A stretch of DNA of 64,000 bases, taken from NCBI GenBank assembly GCA_050084515.1, contig CM114272.1, positions 3,410,001 to 3,474,000 on the forward strand. Direction: 5' to 3'. The DNA is from Blasia pusilla (lineage: Eukaryota; Marchantiophyta; Marchantiopsida; Blasiales). The translations under genes were made by a program, and so were the position numbers. The notes beneath the pieces are model-generated. The model did not search any database. It saw only the letters and a list, made by a program, of their open reading frames with translations, and was not told the DNA's origin. Below are positions 38,930 through 51,100 of the stretch, in pieces; the first letter of the stretch is position 1; each line of letters opens with the position of its first letter.

Positions 38930-41900
38930 ATGCATATCACACCAATAATCACGCCTTGCGGATATAATAGTTCTAACAAAAGGAGGAAAGGCGAGGGTCA
39001 ACACAAACATGTGGAGCTAAATGGTTTGAAGAGAGGAGAAACACGTCTTATTGTTATAGATGGGGAAGTAGAAGGATCCCAAGTTAGAGTGTTGATTGAT
39101 CATGGGCAATAGAAAACTTCCTTTCAAGAGCCATAACTATGAAATTGGGCTTAGCTTTAGAGAGGGATCAAAAAGAAGAGGTAGAATTGCCAAATGGGCA
39201 GACAGAAAAGATTGAGAAGCTTCCTCAAAGGGTAGAGTTGAGGATAGGAAAGTATCTAGAAGAGTTGGAGATGAAGGTCATTAGATTAGCACGTTGTGAT
39301 GTTATCTTGGGAATGCCTTCGATGGAACAGTATAATCCAGAGGTAGATTGGAGGAAAAAGATTGTGATGATCCGAGAGTGAAAGCTGTACCGAGATAGAA
39401 TCAGATCACGTCACAGAACCCCACCCCTATATGTAATAGGAAAGACCGCCATCAAACATCAAGATGTATGTTTCCCAGGTTTAATAAAAGATGTTTATGG
39501 TTTGAAAAAATATTGAGAGGTACTAGACGAGTTGACAGAAGTATTGGAGGAATACAAAGATGTATTCTCAAATGATTTACCATCAGGGTTACCACCCAAA
39601 CGCAGGGTAGACCACAAGATTGAAGTCCTTCTAGGAAGCACACCACGATGTAAGGCTCCTCACCGCTTAACTCCAAGAGAATTAAAAGAATGCAAAGCCC
39701 AAGTGGAAGAGATGTTGTAGAAAGGCTTCATCCAACCAAGCGTTTCGCCATATGGAGCCTATGTCCTTTTTGTGAAAAAGAAAGATGGAAGCACGCGAGT
39801 GTGTATCGACTATTGAGCACTCAAACAACAAACAGTAAAAAAAAAATCCATTACCAAGAATGGATGATTTGTTCGACCAGCTATAAGGAGAAAAATACTT
39901 CACCAAACTTGACCTTTGTAGTGGCTATAACCAAATTTGAATTGCAGATGAAGATGTGCACAAGAATTTTTTTTTTTACTAGATATGGATACTTTGAATA
40001 TTTAGTCATGCCATTTGGTCTTACTAATGTACCTGTAATCTTTATGGGCCTAATGAATGATATCTTTCGTCCATATTTAGACAAGTCTGTCATTGTATTC
40101 TTAGATGATATCTTAGTCTAGAGTAAGACGATAGAGGAGCATATAAATCATCTACGAGAAGTCCTTCAAATCCTAAGAGATAATGATTTGTATGCTCAAG
40201 CTTCAAAATGTGAGTTCGGTAAGAGAGATGTTGATTATCTAGGGCATCGAGTAAGCGCATAAAGTATTCAAGTGACTAGTGAGAAGATAGAAGTGATCCA
40301 AAAATGGAGTGCACTTGAGGATCAAAAACTCAATTGAAGAGTTTTCTAGGGTTAACAGTATTCTATCGAAGATTTGTCAAAGGTTTTGCTAAAATTGCAC
40401 AATCCTTGACAACATTACTAGAGAAAGGACAAAAATGGAATTGGGTCACATCACAAGAGATTGCTTTTCAATGAAATAAGAATACCTTGATTAAAGCCCT
40501 TATTTTGAAGTGGTTTGATCCTAATCGACCTATCAAGTTGGCCATAGATGCTTCAGGTACTAGCATTGGAGGAGTACTACAACAAGAATAGGAGAATGGA
40601 TGACATCCTATTGCCTTCTTTTCTCGCAAACTATTGCCAACGGAGCAAAACTACCATACAATTGAGCGAGAAGAACTTGCTATTGTGTTGGCAACCAAGC
40701 ATTGGAAACATTACTTAGGTGATAAGAAGTTTGTGGTGGAGACTGATCACAAGCCCTTGGTCTACTTAGAGTCCCAAAAGGAGCTCTCCAAACATCAAAT
40801 TCGGTGGGCAGAATGGCGACAATAATTCATGATGAAAATTTTTATATGGAAGAAAAGAAGCAGTTGGCAGACGTCTTGAATCGTATACCATAGAGGAATA
40901 ACACATCTAAAGTGGAGATTCATTCTAGTTGGTGGAAAAAGTTATCCAAAGCCACAAAGGAGGATGAAGAAATTGCAGTTGCTATTCATGCCAACACTGT
41001 ATACAAGGCTTAAAGGTAAAGGTAAAGGTAATGTATGGATCCCATAAGATCCATAATTACGCATTGAAGTATTGTATGAAGCTCACGACACAATCATTGC
41101 GGATCATATGGGAGCTGAAAAAACCTTAGAGGGATTAAAATGGGCATACTATTGGCCCAAAATGAGAGAAGATGTTGATGTATATGTAAGGAGTTGTAGG
41201 ATTTGTAAAAAAATCAAGGCTAGTAATACAAAACCAGCAAGATTATTACAGCCGATCCCAATACCTCACAAACGTTGGAAATAAATTATTATGGATCTTG
41301 TTTGTGAGCTATCATGTACAATCATGGAAGATGAATCTATTGTGGTCTTTGTGGGTAGACTAAGCAAGATGATACATCTTCGTGCGACCAAGAAGATTAT
41401 GACTACACTAGAGTTGGCTAGGATCTACATCAAGACAGTCTTTATCCATCATGGTCTTCCTAAAGTTCTTATCAATGATAGGATAATCCATTTCACGAGT
41501 TTATTTTGGAAGGCTTTATTCGGATTGCTCCAAACTAAACTAGCCATATCTATGGCTTATCACCCTCAAATTGATGGACAAACTGAAAGGGCCAACCATA
41601 CCATTGAGGATATGCTATGCGCCTTAACATTGGAGGATCCAAAAGGATAGGACTCATTATTATCCTTAGTAGAGTTCTCATACAATAACTCCATGAACTT
41701 TTCCACTAAGGTCACACCGTTATTTTTAATGCATGGCGAGCATCCCTCAATTCCTTCTAGTCTCACTCGGATAGGGAAAAGTCTCAAGGAACCTACAAAG
41801 ATAACTAGATTTAATGAGTTTGTGGATCAGATTCAGAAAGGGGTTCAACTTGCTGAGGAGAAGTTGGCTATTGCCCAAAATCGATAAAAAGAACATGTAG

Positions 41901-42345
41901 ATGCTCATCGTTGAGATATCGAGTTTTTTGAAGGAGATAAGGTTTGGTTAGCAACAACCAATTTATCATCAATAGGAGTTTGTAAGCTTAATCCTATCTA
42001 TATTGGGCCTTTCACTATCCTACAAAAAGTGGGCGCCTTGGCATATAAGCTAGACCTACCCATCCATATGAAAATCCATCTTGTGTTTAATGTCTCTCTT
42101 CTTCGACCGTTTATTCCATGCCCTAAGAGTTTTAAGGATAATGTTATCACTCTACCACTATCTTAAATATTGAGAGATCATGAAGAATTTGAAGTGGAAC
42201 GTATCTTGAAGAAATGCACTCGAGGAGCCTATCACAAATGAGTTGAATATTTGGTCCAATGGAAAAGATATCCACTATTTGAGACCACATGGGAACCCTC
42301 ACCTAGCTTGGCCAATGCACCATTAATAGTGCAAGAGTTTTAAAG
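38930..42345 (+). pseudogene. Gypsy B pol with chromodomain, interrupted by stops
   Basis: The protease has LIVIDGE and the active-site block LIDHG (His in place of Ser) near 39090, then DVILGMPSMEQYNPEVDW. RT follows with [29 protein letters not shown] and FLDDILV (about 39720-40120). RNase H has YHTIEREELAIV and ETDHKPLVYL (40634-40825). Integrase starts with the zinc finger block CRICKKIK, then MDLV, LINDR and DGQTERANH (41072-41650), with the GDKVWL region near 41940. The chromodomain is at 42178-42345 (EEFEVERILKK, VEYLVQWKRYP, TTWEPS), which places it among chromoviruses. In-frame stops include 39718, 39814, 39938, 40119 and 41281. Confidence 0.93.
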
Positions 42346-42371
42346 TTCTCAGAACGGGGACGTTGTGTCTT

Positions 42372-42386
42372 AAATGGAGGGAGGTT
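42372..42386 (+). other. Gypsy B polypurine tract
   Basis: AAATGGAGGGAGGTT immediately before the 3' LTR, the expected site for plus-strand priming. Confidence 0.85.
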
Positions 42387-42735
42387 TGTAACCATCCTTT
42401 GTTAGTCATAATTAAGTTAGAATCTATGACATGAAGCGCATAAGTGGGAAAGAATCAACCAAAAGAGAAAAGAAAAGATACATGAGATAAAGACGAGAGT
42501 GGGGCCATAGGTTGGTGAAAAGGAAGATAAGGATGGTTGAGGAAGATGAGGTTGGGACATTAGACTCCAAAAGAGATCCTCTCATGCTATGAGGGTAGGA
42601 CACGTGGCATAAGGATAGGTAGAGCTAATTTTTCTTCATTGTACCTATCTCTAAGTATATAAAGGAAGAGGAGAGGTCTTGAGGGGATTCTACCTTTGAG
42701 CAACTCTAGAGTGGTTTCGTGAGTTGAGAGTTACA
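42387..42735 (+). repeat. Gypsy B 3' LTR
   Basis: Matches 37000-37352 along its length, starts TGTAACCATCC and ends AGTTACA. Followed at once by the GCTTG duplication at 42736-42740. Confidence 0.95.
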
Positions 42736-42740
42736 GCTTG

Positions 42741-42920
42741 CCGTAGGCTTTATGCAAGCCAAGAAAGGGCTCATAGCCCACACACCCGTTCGACCCCTAC
42801 CCTACCAAGCTCGCACCCATGCCTGCGCGGGCCACCAAGGTGCCAAAAAGACACGAGTGGGGGATCAATTGGGCATGTCTATCCCATGGGTGGAATTTTC
42901 TATTTCCGTGCAACCTTTAC
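42741..42920. repeat. right-hand remainder of the repeat split by Gypsy B
   Basis: GC-rich sequence in the same style as 36400-36999 (GTAGGCTTTATGCAAGCC, AGGGCTCATAGCCC), ending in the GGCATGTCTATCCCATGGG and CCGTGCAACC blocks of the dispersed family. Taking out Gypsy B and one GCTTG rejoins the two parts. Confidence 0.6.
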
Positions 42921-43870
42921 TTAGACCATTCTTCATAGGATATAATTCCTTGCCTTAAGAATGGTACTGATCATTAGCTCCCTAATTTCTCTCTTGTTTA
43001 TTCTATATCTTCTTTTTTTCCTAGTATGCATTATATGCTATCCTATATGCATGTGATGCCAAAAAATATCTTCTACTAGCTTCATAAGCTATCATAAGTT
43101 CATCAAGATTACAAGTCACAATATGTTGTCTCATTGTCATATGGAAAAGTTTTCTGAAAATATTAGTGTATCTTAGCCTAGCCCCTATCCCCTACTCCTC
43201 CCCTTCTCACGCCTTTCACATTGTGCAATCACATTTAAAAGTGAGCCATGATTATTATTAAATTATTGCTCCCTCAAAAGTTTCAAGATTCTGATTTAGA
43301 ACTTGTTAACCAGTGTTGGATATATTTTACCATCATCACTAGCCCATTCTTTGTTGAAAATAAGGAAACCACATAAAAACTTGTCTATATTTCTCTTTCA
43401 CTTTTTATTGTTATTATTTATTTTCGGTTATCATTCCCACTTCATGAAAAGGATAGGTTGAGCCGGGTGATAAAGGGCCACTTATCTTGACCAAATGTTC
43501 AAATTTTCTCAAACTTTTAATTTAGTCGGTTTGTTGCCAAATTTTTTATTCCTTTTTTTTATTGCTTATCATTATTTTTCATCTTGTTATCTTTCTCCAT
43601 CATTTAAAACGTTTTTACAATAAAATTAATTTATAATATTTCTCATTACATTTAAAAATCAAGATGCGATCATTAAAAAAATATCAATTTTTTTCCATCA
43701 TATTAATTAAAAAAAAGCCTATATGGAACAACAATTAATGAAAAGTAATTGCTTTTATGTTGCCAGAACTTCTAAAAGTTCCTTGTGTCGGTTGGTGGTC
43801 GTCTTAGCACGCATATTTAAAATATGCGTTGTCGAAATGGAAAAAAGGTTTATTTTATAATAAAGTGGAT
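42921..43870. other. AT-rich stretch, one short palindrome
   Basis: Nothing coding recognised. 43809-43829 is a perfect palindrome, ACGCATATTT-A-AAATATGCGT, with 10-bp arms. Confidence 0.5.
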
Positions 43871-44029
43871 ATATTAAAATAGTACGAAATTGTTAAATTG
43901 TTCAGAGGAAGTATTTTTGGCATTTCTGGTGACGGTTATCCATTCGCATGGCGCGGAAGTTTTATCTGGTCCCGAAATTCGTACTACGAAATAGTCAAGT
44001 GAGTGCAGGTGAGAACCAAGGCTTGAGCG

Positions 44030-44520
44030 TTGGGTATTCCTTACCATGGCCACTTGCCTACTCTCCGAGGTCCGTCGCAGCCCAGTGAAGAGGGACTGTA
44101 GTTGGGGACTACGAACCAAGGCTCAGGACCTTGGACCTACGCGGTCGGTCACTACCCGTACGAGGATCGTTTAGGGTAGTGAGTATGGACTGCAGTTTTG
44201 GCTTCAGACTCTGGCGTCCACATATCTGGACAGCGTAGGCAATGTGTTGAGTTCGTTATGACTCTACGTGGTCGGTCTCGATCCGCCTTGGGGATTGTTA
44301 CATCCATCTGAATCTGAACTGCAGTTTCGACTGTGCCTCTCAAACCACTGTAGTCTATTAAGATGGACTGCAGTTCTTACCATACCCTATGGCTGGCTCC
44401 GGTACTTACGTGGGTGGTCTTGGGACAGTCGCGGTAAGCTGCATGTGGTCGGAGATGCTGAGTTTGACACAGTCTCTGCTAAGGGTACTTCAGGCAGAGT
44501 GGACTGCAGGTGGTCTCTGT
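44030..44520. repeat. degenerate tandem repeat upstream of the NPF gene
   Basis: Blocks of about 100-130 bp recur around the box GGACTGCAGTT: 44091 (CTGTAG variant), 44187, 44313, 44364 and 44502. They are preceded by TACG(C/T)GGTCGGTC at 44137 and 44257 and a related CTTACGTGGGTGGTC at 44403. The array ends just before the candidate TATA box of the NPF gene and so lies in its presumed promoter. Confidence 0.6.
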
Positions 44521-44527
44521 CAGTCTC

Positions 44528-44534
44528 TATAAAG
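44528..44534 (+). promoter_or_regulatory. candidate TATA box of the NPF gene
   Basis: TATAAAG, with GC-richer sequence on both sides, 624 bp upstream of the NPF start codon. A start site near 44560 would give a leader of about 590 bases, long but compatible with the duplicated segment found there. An additional 5' intron is also possible. Confidence 0.35.
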
Positions 44535-44849
44535 GCCTACTCTTTAACGATCTTACTCGGCATCCGAGAATCAAAATCAATCCAATCGATGATGGAGCTC
44601 GGAGCCCGATTCCATTCCGTTTCCAGCTAATCCAGAGAATCGATGTTGTAGAGTGCAAACGAATTAGATGGATTTAGACGGCTAAATTTCAATCGATGCG
44701 TGGCAATGTGAGCCCAATCAATCGTGGTCTCTCGTTGATCATGAGCGTTATTAGTAAATTGAGCTCCACGCATAAATGATCTGTACCCAACCCTCGAGAT
44801 GCTGTTAGTCCTTCCTTCAAGTCGATCTCCGGAAGCTCGAAATCGGATC

Positions 44850-45055
44850 GCACCTGTGGAGTGGTTTTGGAGTTCGAAAGTTTAGCTGCTTCTGAAAATG
44901 GTATGAATGCATATGAGTCGGTCTGCTCCACTGTTTCTTCTTCTTCATTCGAATTAGAGCTAATATGTATCACACATGGGGAGTGGTTTTCGAGCTCGGA
45001 AGCCTAGCTGCTGAATGCATGTGAATCGGTCTTCTTCTTCTTCTTCAATTAAAGT
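44850..45055. repeat. duplicated segment in the NPF 5' leader
   Basis: Copy 1 (about 44850-44957) and copy 2 (about 44970-45055) share GGAGTGGTTTT, GAG(T/C)TCG(A/G)AAG, TAGCTGCT, GAATGCAT(A/G)TGA, TCGGTCT and TTCTTCTTCTTCA. The copies are adjacent and in direct orientation. Confidence 0.7.
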
Positions 45056-45151
45056 GTCTTCCTACTGTGGTGGTTCACGCCTTCCTGACTGGATCAGTGC
45101 AGGAAGGCGAAGCTCAGTAACCTTTCGTAAGATTGCTATTGAGGGGCAGAT

Positions 45152-48100
45152 ATGGCGGAAGAAGGCACTCGCCAAGCTGTGACGGTTCCCACGAAGCCCA
45201 CAGGCAAGATTGTGGGAGATGGGTCCACAACTCTTTCGGGAAATCCAGCCGAGAAGGCCAAGACAGGGGGATGGAAAGCAGCTCTCTTCGTTTATGGTGA
45301 CCACTGGAAAACCCAAACATGCTCTATTGATGCAAGAGTGTGCAATCCAGTTTCCATTTCCTTTGCACTAGAGTGCATATCTTTCCAATTTATTTATGAG
45401 CTGCGCTTGAATAGATGTCTTTTGAAGCTATATACACAATTGAGGCTGCATCGGAGTAGATTCTTCCCAAACCACGAATACAATTGAGGCTGCCTTGGAC
45501 TGGATGTCTTTCCAACCTGTATATACAATCAATGGAGCACTGGAATGCGTATTTTTGGAAGTTAGAGATGGAATGGAGGCTGCACTGCTGCAGCGGATAG
45601 TTCTTTTGAACGTCGGGGCCTTATCTTGCATGCCCGCAAACATAGGCCATTTAAATTTAAGTTTCACCTTAGCGGCCATGTTGACAGAAATGTTGAGCTC
45701 GTTCTCATTAAGACATACCTTCGAATTAAGGAAGGAAGAACATACGTCTGATTCACACAAAAGTCTCCAGAAGAGACGATTGAGTAGGTCTGAATTCAGT
45801 TTGAAGAATGGAAAGGGAAATTGAGTATGTGCTGGTCAAGTGAGTGTTGCAGGGCTCATGTCGGGGCAGACGAGTGTGGTGACTGCAATAGGCGGAAATC
45901 TCATCACATATACTGTGGAGCACTTGCATTTCCAGGTTGCAGATGCTGCAAATATCACTTCCAACTTCTTGGGGACAGTTCTCATATCTCCCATCTTCTG
46001 GAGCATTCTAGCCGACTCCTACTTCGGTCCATACAAAGTCATCGCCGGTGCTTCTGTCCCTTACTTTGGGGTAAACTCTTGGCCTTCGTGTCACGCATAG
46101 TTCTCGCCCCGCTCGCGTCATGGATTCTCACAGCACTGCTGATGAGATGAGATCGAGCAAATCCTTCAACGAGAGCTCAGATCTAGACTCCAGTGTATGG
46201 AGAATGTTCGCTCGATCACTGAAGGTTTTTTGAAATGAGCCTCGGAATCAACAAAGTTCCCACAAACATGAAATCGATTCTTCATGGTCGAAAAGGATTC
46301 ACCCATGCTGACTCTTTCTCATCAGAGGCGGGACGGGGGTGGGTGGGGCGAGAGAGAGGTAGTTATTTAGTGCTGAGACTGGTTTTCCATGGCTGAACTG
46401 GAATCAATCAAACCAAGCACAATCATCTGTTAAGAGGGGAGAGAAGAGACATAGCACTGGTTGGATGGTGCTAGAGACTGGGATGGGTGCAGAGAGAGTG
46501 AAAAGGTACCATAGGGGGGGCTTGAGAGAGAAGGTTTGAGGGATGAGATAGGTTTCCGGTGGCTGATCAAGGTTTCTGGTGGCTTACCAACTCGTCTCAC
46601 GAATGCCAGATAATTTTGAGAGATGCAATCAGTTTTGTACGGCTGTAGTAGAATCGACACTCTCTCTTTTTCTCTCTCTCTCTGTGTCTGTGTGAATATC
46701 TCTGAATCGCTTCCATGCAGGGAATGGTGATGTTAGTTCTGGCAGTATCCCTGCCATCTCTGGTGCCTCCCCATTGCGTTCCGAGCGAGCTGCATCCAGT
46801 GTGCCCCAAAGCAAGTCGACACATTAGGGCCGTGTTTCTGGCCTCCTTGTACCTCATAGCGGTTAGCGTGGGGGGATTGAAGGGCACATCGTTGTCTATA
46901 GGGCGGCAGCAATTCGACGAGACAGATCCGGTGGAGAAGAGGAGGGGGTTGCGCTTCTTCCCCATCTACGAGTTCACGTTCGAGTTCACCAGACTGTTCG
47001 TGGTCATCGTGGTGTACTGGATCGAGGACAGCGTGAGCTTCACTGCGGGCTACTCCGCCACCACGGGCATATCCACCGTCACCCTTCTGGTGTTCTTCTT
47101 CGTAGGCACTCCACTTTTCAGGTCCGCGTTCTCGATCACAGCCCTCCTCTTCCCCTTGGTCTACTTGTGGGCATTCCATTCTTCTCGACCATAGCCCTCC
47201 TCTTTCTATCGTTCTTCTTGTAGGCATTCCATTCTCTTCAGCTCAGTCTTTTCGACTATAGCCCTCCTCTTCCTCTCTTTCTTCTTGTCTGATTCCATTC
47301 TCTTAAGGTCAGTCTTTTCGACCATAGCCCTCCTCTTTCTCTCGTTCTTCTTGGCCGCATTCCATTCTCTTCAGGTCATTATTTTCGACCATAGCTCTCC
47401 TCTTCCTCTCGTTGTTCTTGTGGGCACTTTATTCTTCAGTTTCGTCTTCTCGGCCATAGCTCTTGTTTTCCTCTTGTGGGCATACCATTCTCTTCAGGTC
47501 CGTCTTTTCGACCATAGCCCTCCTCTTCCTCTCGTTCTTCTTGGCCGCATTCCATTCTCTTCAGGTCCGTATTTTCGACCATAGCTCTCCTCTTCCTCTC
47601 GTTGTTCTTGTGTGCACTTTATTCTTCAGTTTCGTCTTCTCGGCCATAGCTCTTGTTTTCTTCTTGTGGGCATACCATTCTCTTCAGGTCCGTCTTTCCG
47701 ACCAAAATCCTACTCTTCGTCTTGTTCTTCTTGTGTGCACTGCACTCTCTCGAGGTCCTCCTCGATCATAGATAACCCCACCGATTCCTTCCTTCTTTAA
47801 TTGAGTTCTCATTCAGAGGCCTCCGGATTCATTCTGTTCGGGTAACAGTCGTGGCCCACCGAATCAGTTGCAACGGACCATTCATTTAGGATTGAAAAAC
47901 CATCACCTTACGATATTTAGCCTATCTCGAATGGGGTTCAGAATTCCATGGTCGATATCCTGAGGAATCTACTGAATTCTACTCTTACCACAATTCCAAG
48001 CTCCCATCTCCACCGATCCCTCTCCCATCGAGGCTGTAGCTGTTCATGAGCAGACATAATTAATTCATCGTATTGGGAAGTTTGAGCAGCTATAGGATTG

Positions 48101-51100
48101 GCTCTTCTGATTCCATGGTGTCCCAATCTCACAGAAACCTAGTGATACATTTCTGCCCGGTCTCTTAATATCCTTCTGTCCATCCAATTTAAGAGCTAAA
48201 ATTCAAACTGAATGAATGTTGATTCATTCAGTTTGATTGATGAATGCAAGATTCGACGGAAAGTGGGAAAGAATTCAAATAGGTTCCGTGTGGAGTTGCA
48301 GTGCTTTAAATTCAAGATTCATTCATCGATGAGGATAAGATTGAAACGAAGCTGGGGAAACAGGTCTGGTGTAGCTTGTCAGCGTTTTCACTGATTTATG
48401 AGTGGAACACTCAAACTGAGGTAGGGAAAATAGATCTGATGTAGCCTTGCACTTTTGGAAGCAACGGTTGATAGACTGATTGGAAGATTCGAATGAAGAT
48501 TGGAAAAGACTCAAGAGGTCTGCTGTACGTTTTTACCGTTGAAGTAAGGATTCATTGAGTGATGAGTGAAAGAGTCCAACAAAGGTGGGCTAAGACTCAA
48601 AGAGTTCTTGTGTAGGTTTCCACAGTTGAAGTAAGGATTCGTTGATTGATGAGTGCAAGATCGAGACGGATATTTCCCTCACTGACCGTTGGATCATCCA
48701 TGCTTCAGACACCATAAGGCAAGGGGGAGTCCTTTCACGAGCCTGGCTCAAGTGGTGGTGGCTGCAGTGCGGAATTTCAGGCAGCCACTGCCTCGAAATC
48801 CCCTCGAGCTCTACGAAGTCAGTGGCGAGTCCTACGAAGATGGCGTAAGTAAAGCTGGCACAAGAAAAAGAATCGACCACACACCCAAACTCAGGTTCGC
48901 ACAAACACCGTTTTTTTCTTTCCATCCTCAATTTCAATCACAAAGATTTGACGGAAGGTTAATCGAGTGCCAGGGTCTCCCAGCCGCTTGATCTCCATGT
49001 GGTTTTTGATGAATCTCTGTCCTTTCATATCGAAGAAGGGATATGAACATGAAAGAATGCATTTTCATTTAGAAGAATGCATGGAAAAAATGAACTGCAT
49101 TCTCATTATTTAGGGGCTGAGGATCGTGGACAGAGTGGGGTGCAACTCGAGAGGAGGACAAAAGAAAAATTAGTTCTTGGAGTATTCCCGAGCACTCCAT
49201 GTTGGTCTCATAGATTCGTCACTACAGAAATTTTGCTTTCTTCAGACGAAAGAAAAATGGTGAAAAGTTGCATTTGATGCTAGAAACTAATGTCAATTGT
49301 GTGGGTAGTGGAGTACAACCCAGGTGGAGGACATGCAAGAGATTGATTGAGACCCTTATGGTTCTCAACTAGAATCTCTTTTTCAGTTCTTCGTCTTTAT
49401 GCAATTATTTCCTCACGGAACACGAGGCTCTTCTTTCCAACAGTACCTTTTCACCTTTAATTTCTTCTCCTAGAACGCCCACCGTCTCACACCATAGTAA
49501 GGCACTGTTCTTTCGATTGCTGTTCTTCGCTTTTCCCTCTTGATATTTTCTCAATGGTTTTTTTCGCTCACAATCCGAGGGGTTTGAGGCGAATAGTACC
49601 ATAAAATGGAGTGTTGAGTTTAATAGTCTTTCTCCTCCTCGTGCATCCTTGCACGAGGAGATTTTTTATGGGACTTTTGATTCCTCTTCTCCCACGTGAT
49701 ATTGTTCTGTTTTCCGTCCGTTGTCTGTAGCATCCACACCAGCTCATGAGAATATCTATGACTCGTCTCATCATCATTTCCTCTTTTTTCTCTTCCATTA
49801 TCTATTAGATTCACACTGTTTTGTGAGACCTTGGGTTGCTATTCTCAAGGATCAAACTCTTCTTTTTTCCCTCACGATGATGCAGTTTTAATATCTCAGT
49901 CTTTATTTGAATAGAACTTCGTTGGATTTCTTGTGGTGCGCTCATCTTATCCTGTAGGCACACCGTAATATGACACTGTTTCAAGCACTCCTCTTGAGCA
50001 TGATCTTCCACTCGTTGTCTCATGGACTGCCATAATATCCACACATCCACGTTTTGGATTGATACATGAAACTTTCCATCTAAAAATTGTGGAATGCGGT
50101 TGATTCTTGGCTAGACAAGGCAGGCATAGCTTTAGATTGACGCATGCGACTTTGCAGATAGTTGGAAGAAATGGAGAATCTTCGAGGCAGACTATCTCTG
50201 GAACTGAAGAAATTGAAGATACCGACATTTGTAGATGCGAATGCCGAATTGGAATCGAGGAAGCTAACTATTCCCATCTAAAACTTCTAGAATGTGGCAG
50301 ATTTCTCAACAAGGCCGCTGTACACAAACATATTGGACTGATCCATGAGACTTCAGGCGTAGGACCTCTCGTTCCTTGTGCAGCAAACCTCTCGAATTGA
50401 AGGAACTGACAGTCACCCATGCAGTGACACTCGGATCGAAGAAACTGAAGATTTTCACCCAAAATGCCGAATGTGGCAGATTTCTCAAAAAGGCGACCAA
50501 AGTAGAGTGAAAATATAGGGGAATCACGCATGAGACTGTCGGGACCATTTCGAGTTTCCTATGGAATTGAAGGAAAATAACGATTGTCCATCCCAAATGT
50601 GTAATGTGGCAGGTTCCTGGACAAGGCCGCGATAGCCCCCATCAAGAGCACGTCAACAGCAGCCAACCGCATCCACGCGGACGATTCCAAGCAGCCCGGG
50701 CCATGGCAACTGTGCACTGTCACCCAAGTCGAAGAGCTCAAGAGCGTCCTCCAACTCGTTCCTATCTTTTTGTGCACCATCCCGCCCTACACGGCTTACT
50801 CCCAAGACCTCACCTTCATGGTCCGGCAGGCGTCCAGCATGGACCGGCGCATGGGGCCTCACGTCCATATCCCCGCGGCAACCCTCACAGTTTTCGCCCT
50901 CATTCCTTCCACGTCCTTCATCTGCCTGTACGAGGCCGTCCTGCTGCCGGTGCTGCGCAGGTTCACTGGTCACCCGCGGGGGCTCTCGGCCTTGAAGCGC
51001 CTGGGGATCGCGCTTCTGCTGAGCGTGCTGGCGACGGCGACGGGCGCGCTGGTGGAGCGCCGCAGAGTGGACGTGATTCGGCGGGACGGCCTGAGTGCAG

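Larger units (their letters stand above)
37000..42735 (+). mobile_element. Ty3/Gypsy chromovirus-type element B, structurally complete, defective
   Basis: 5.7-kb element with LTRs of 353 and 349 bp, both TG...CA, a perfect PBS, a purine-rich tract, and the order gag remnant-protease-RT-RNase H-integrase-chromodomain. A perfect 5-bp target duplication (GCTTG) flanks it. It is inserted in the GC-rich foldback/dispersed repeat. LTRs are very similar apart from scattered changes and small indels, so this looks like the youngest element here, although its coding region is riddled with stops. Confidence 0.97.
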
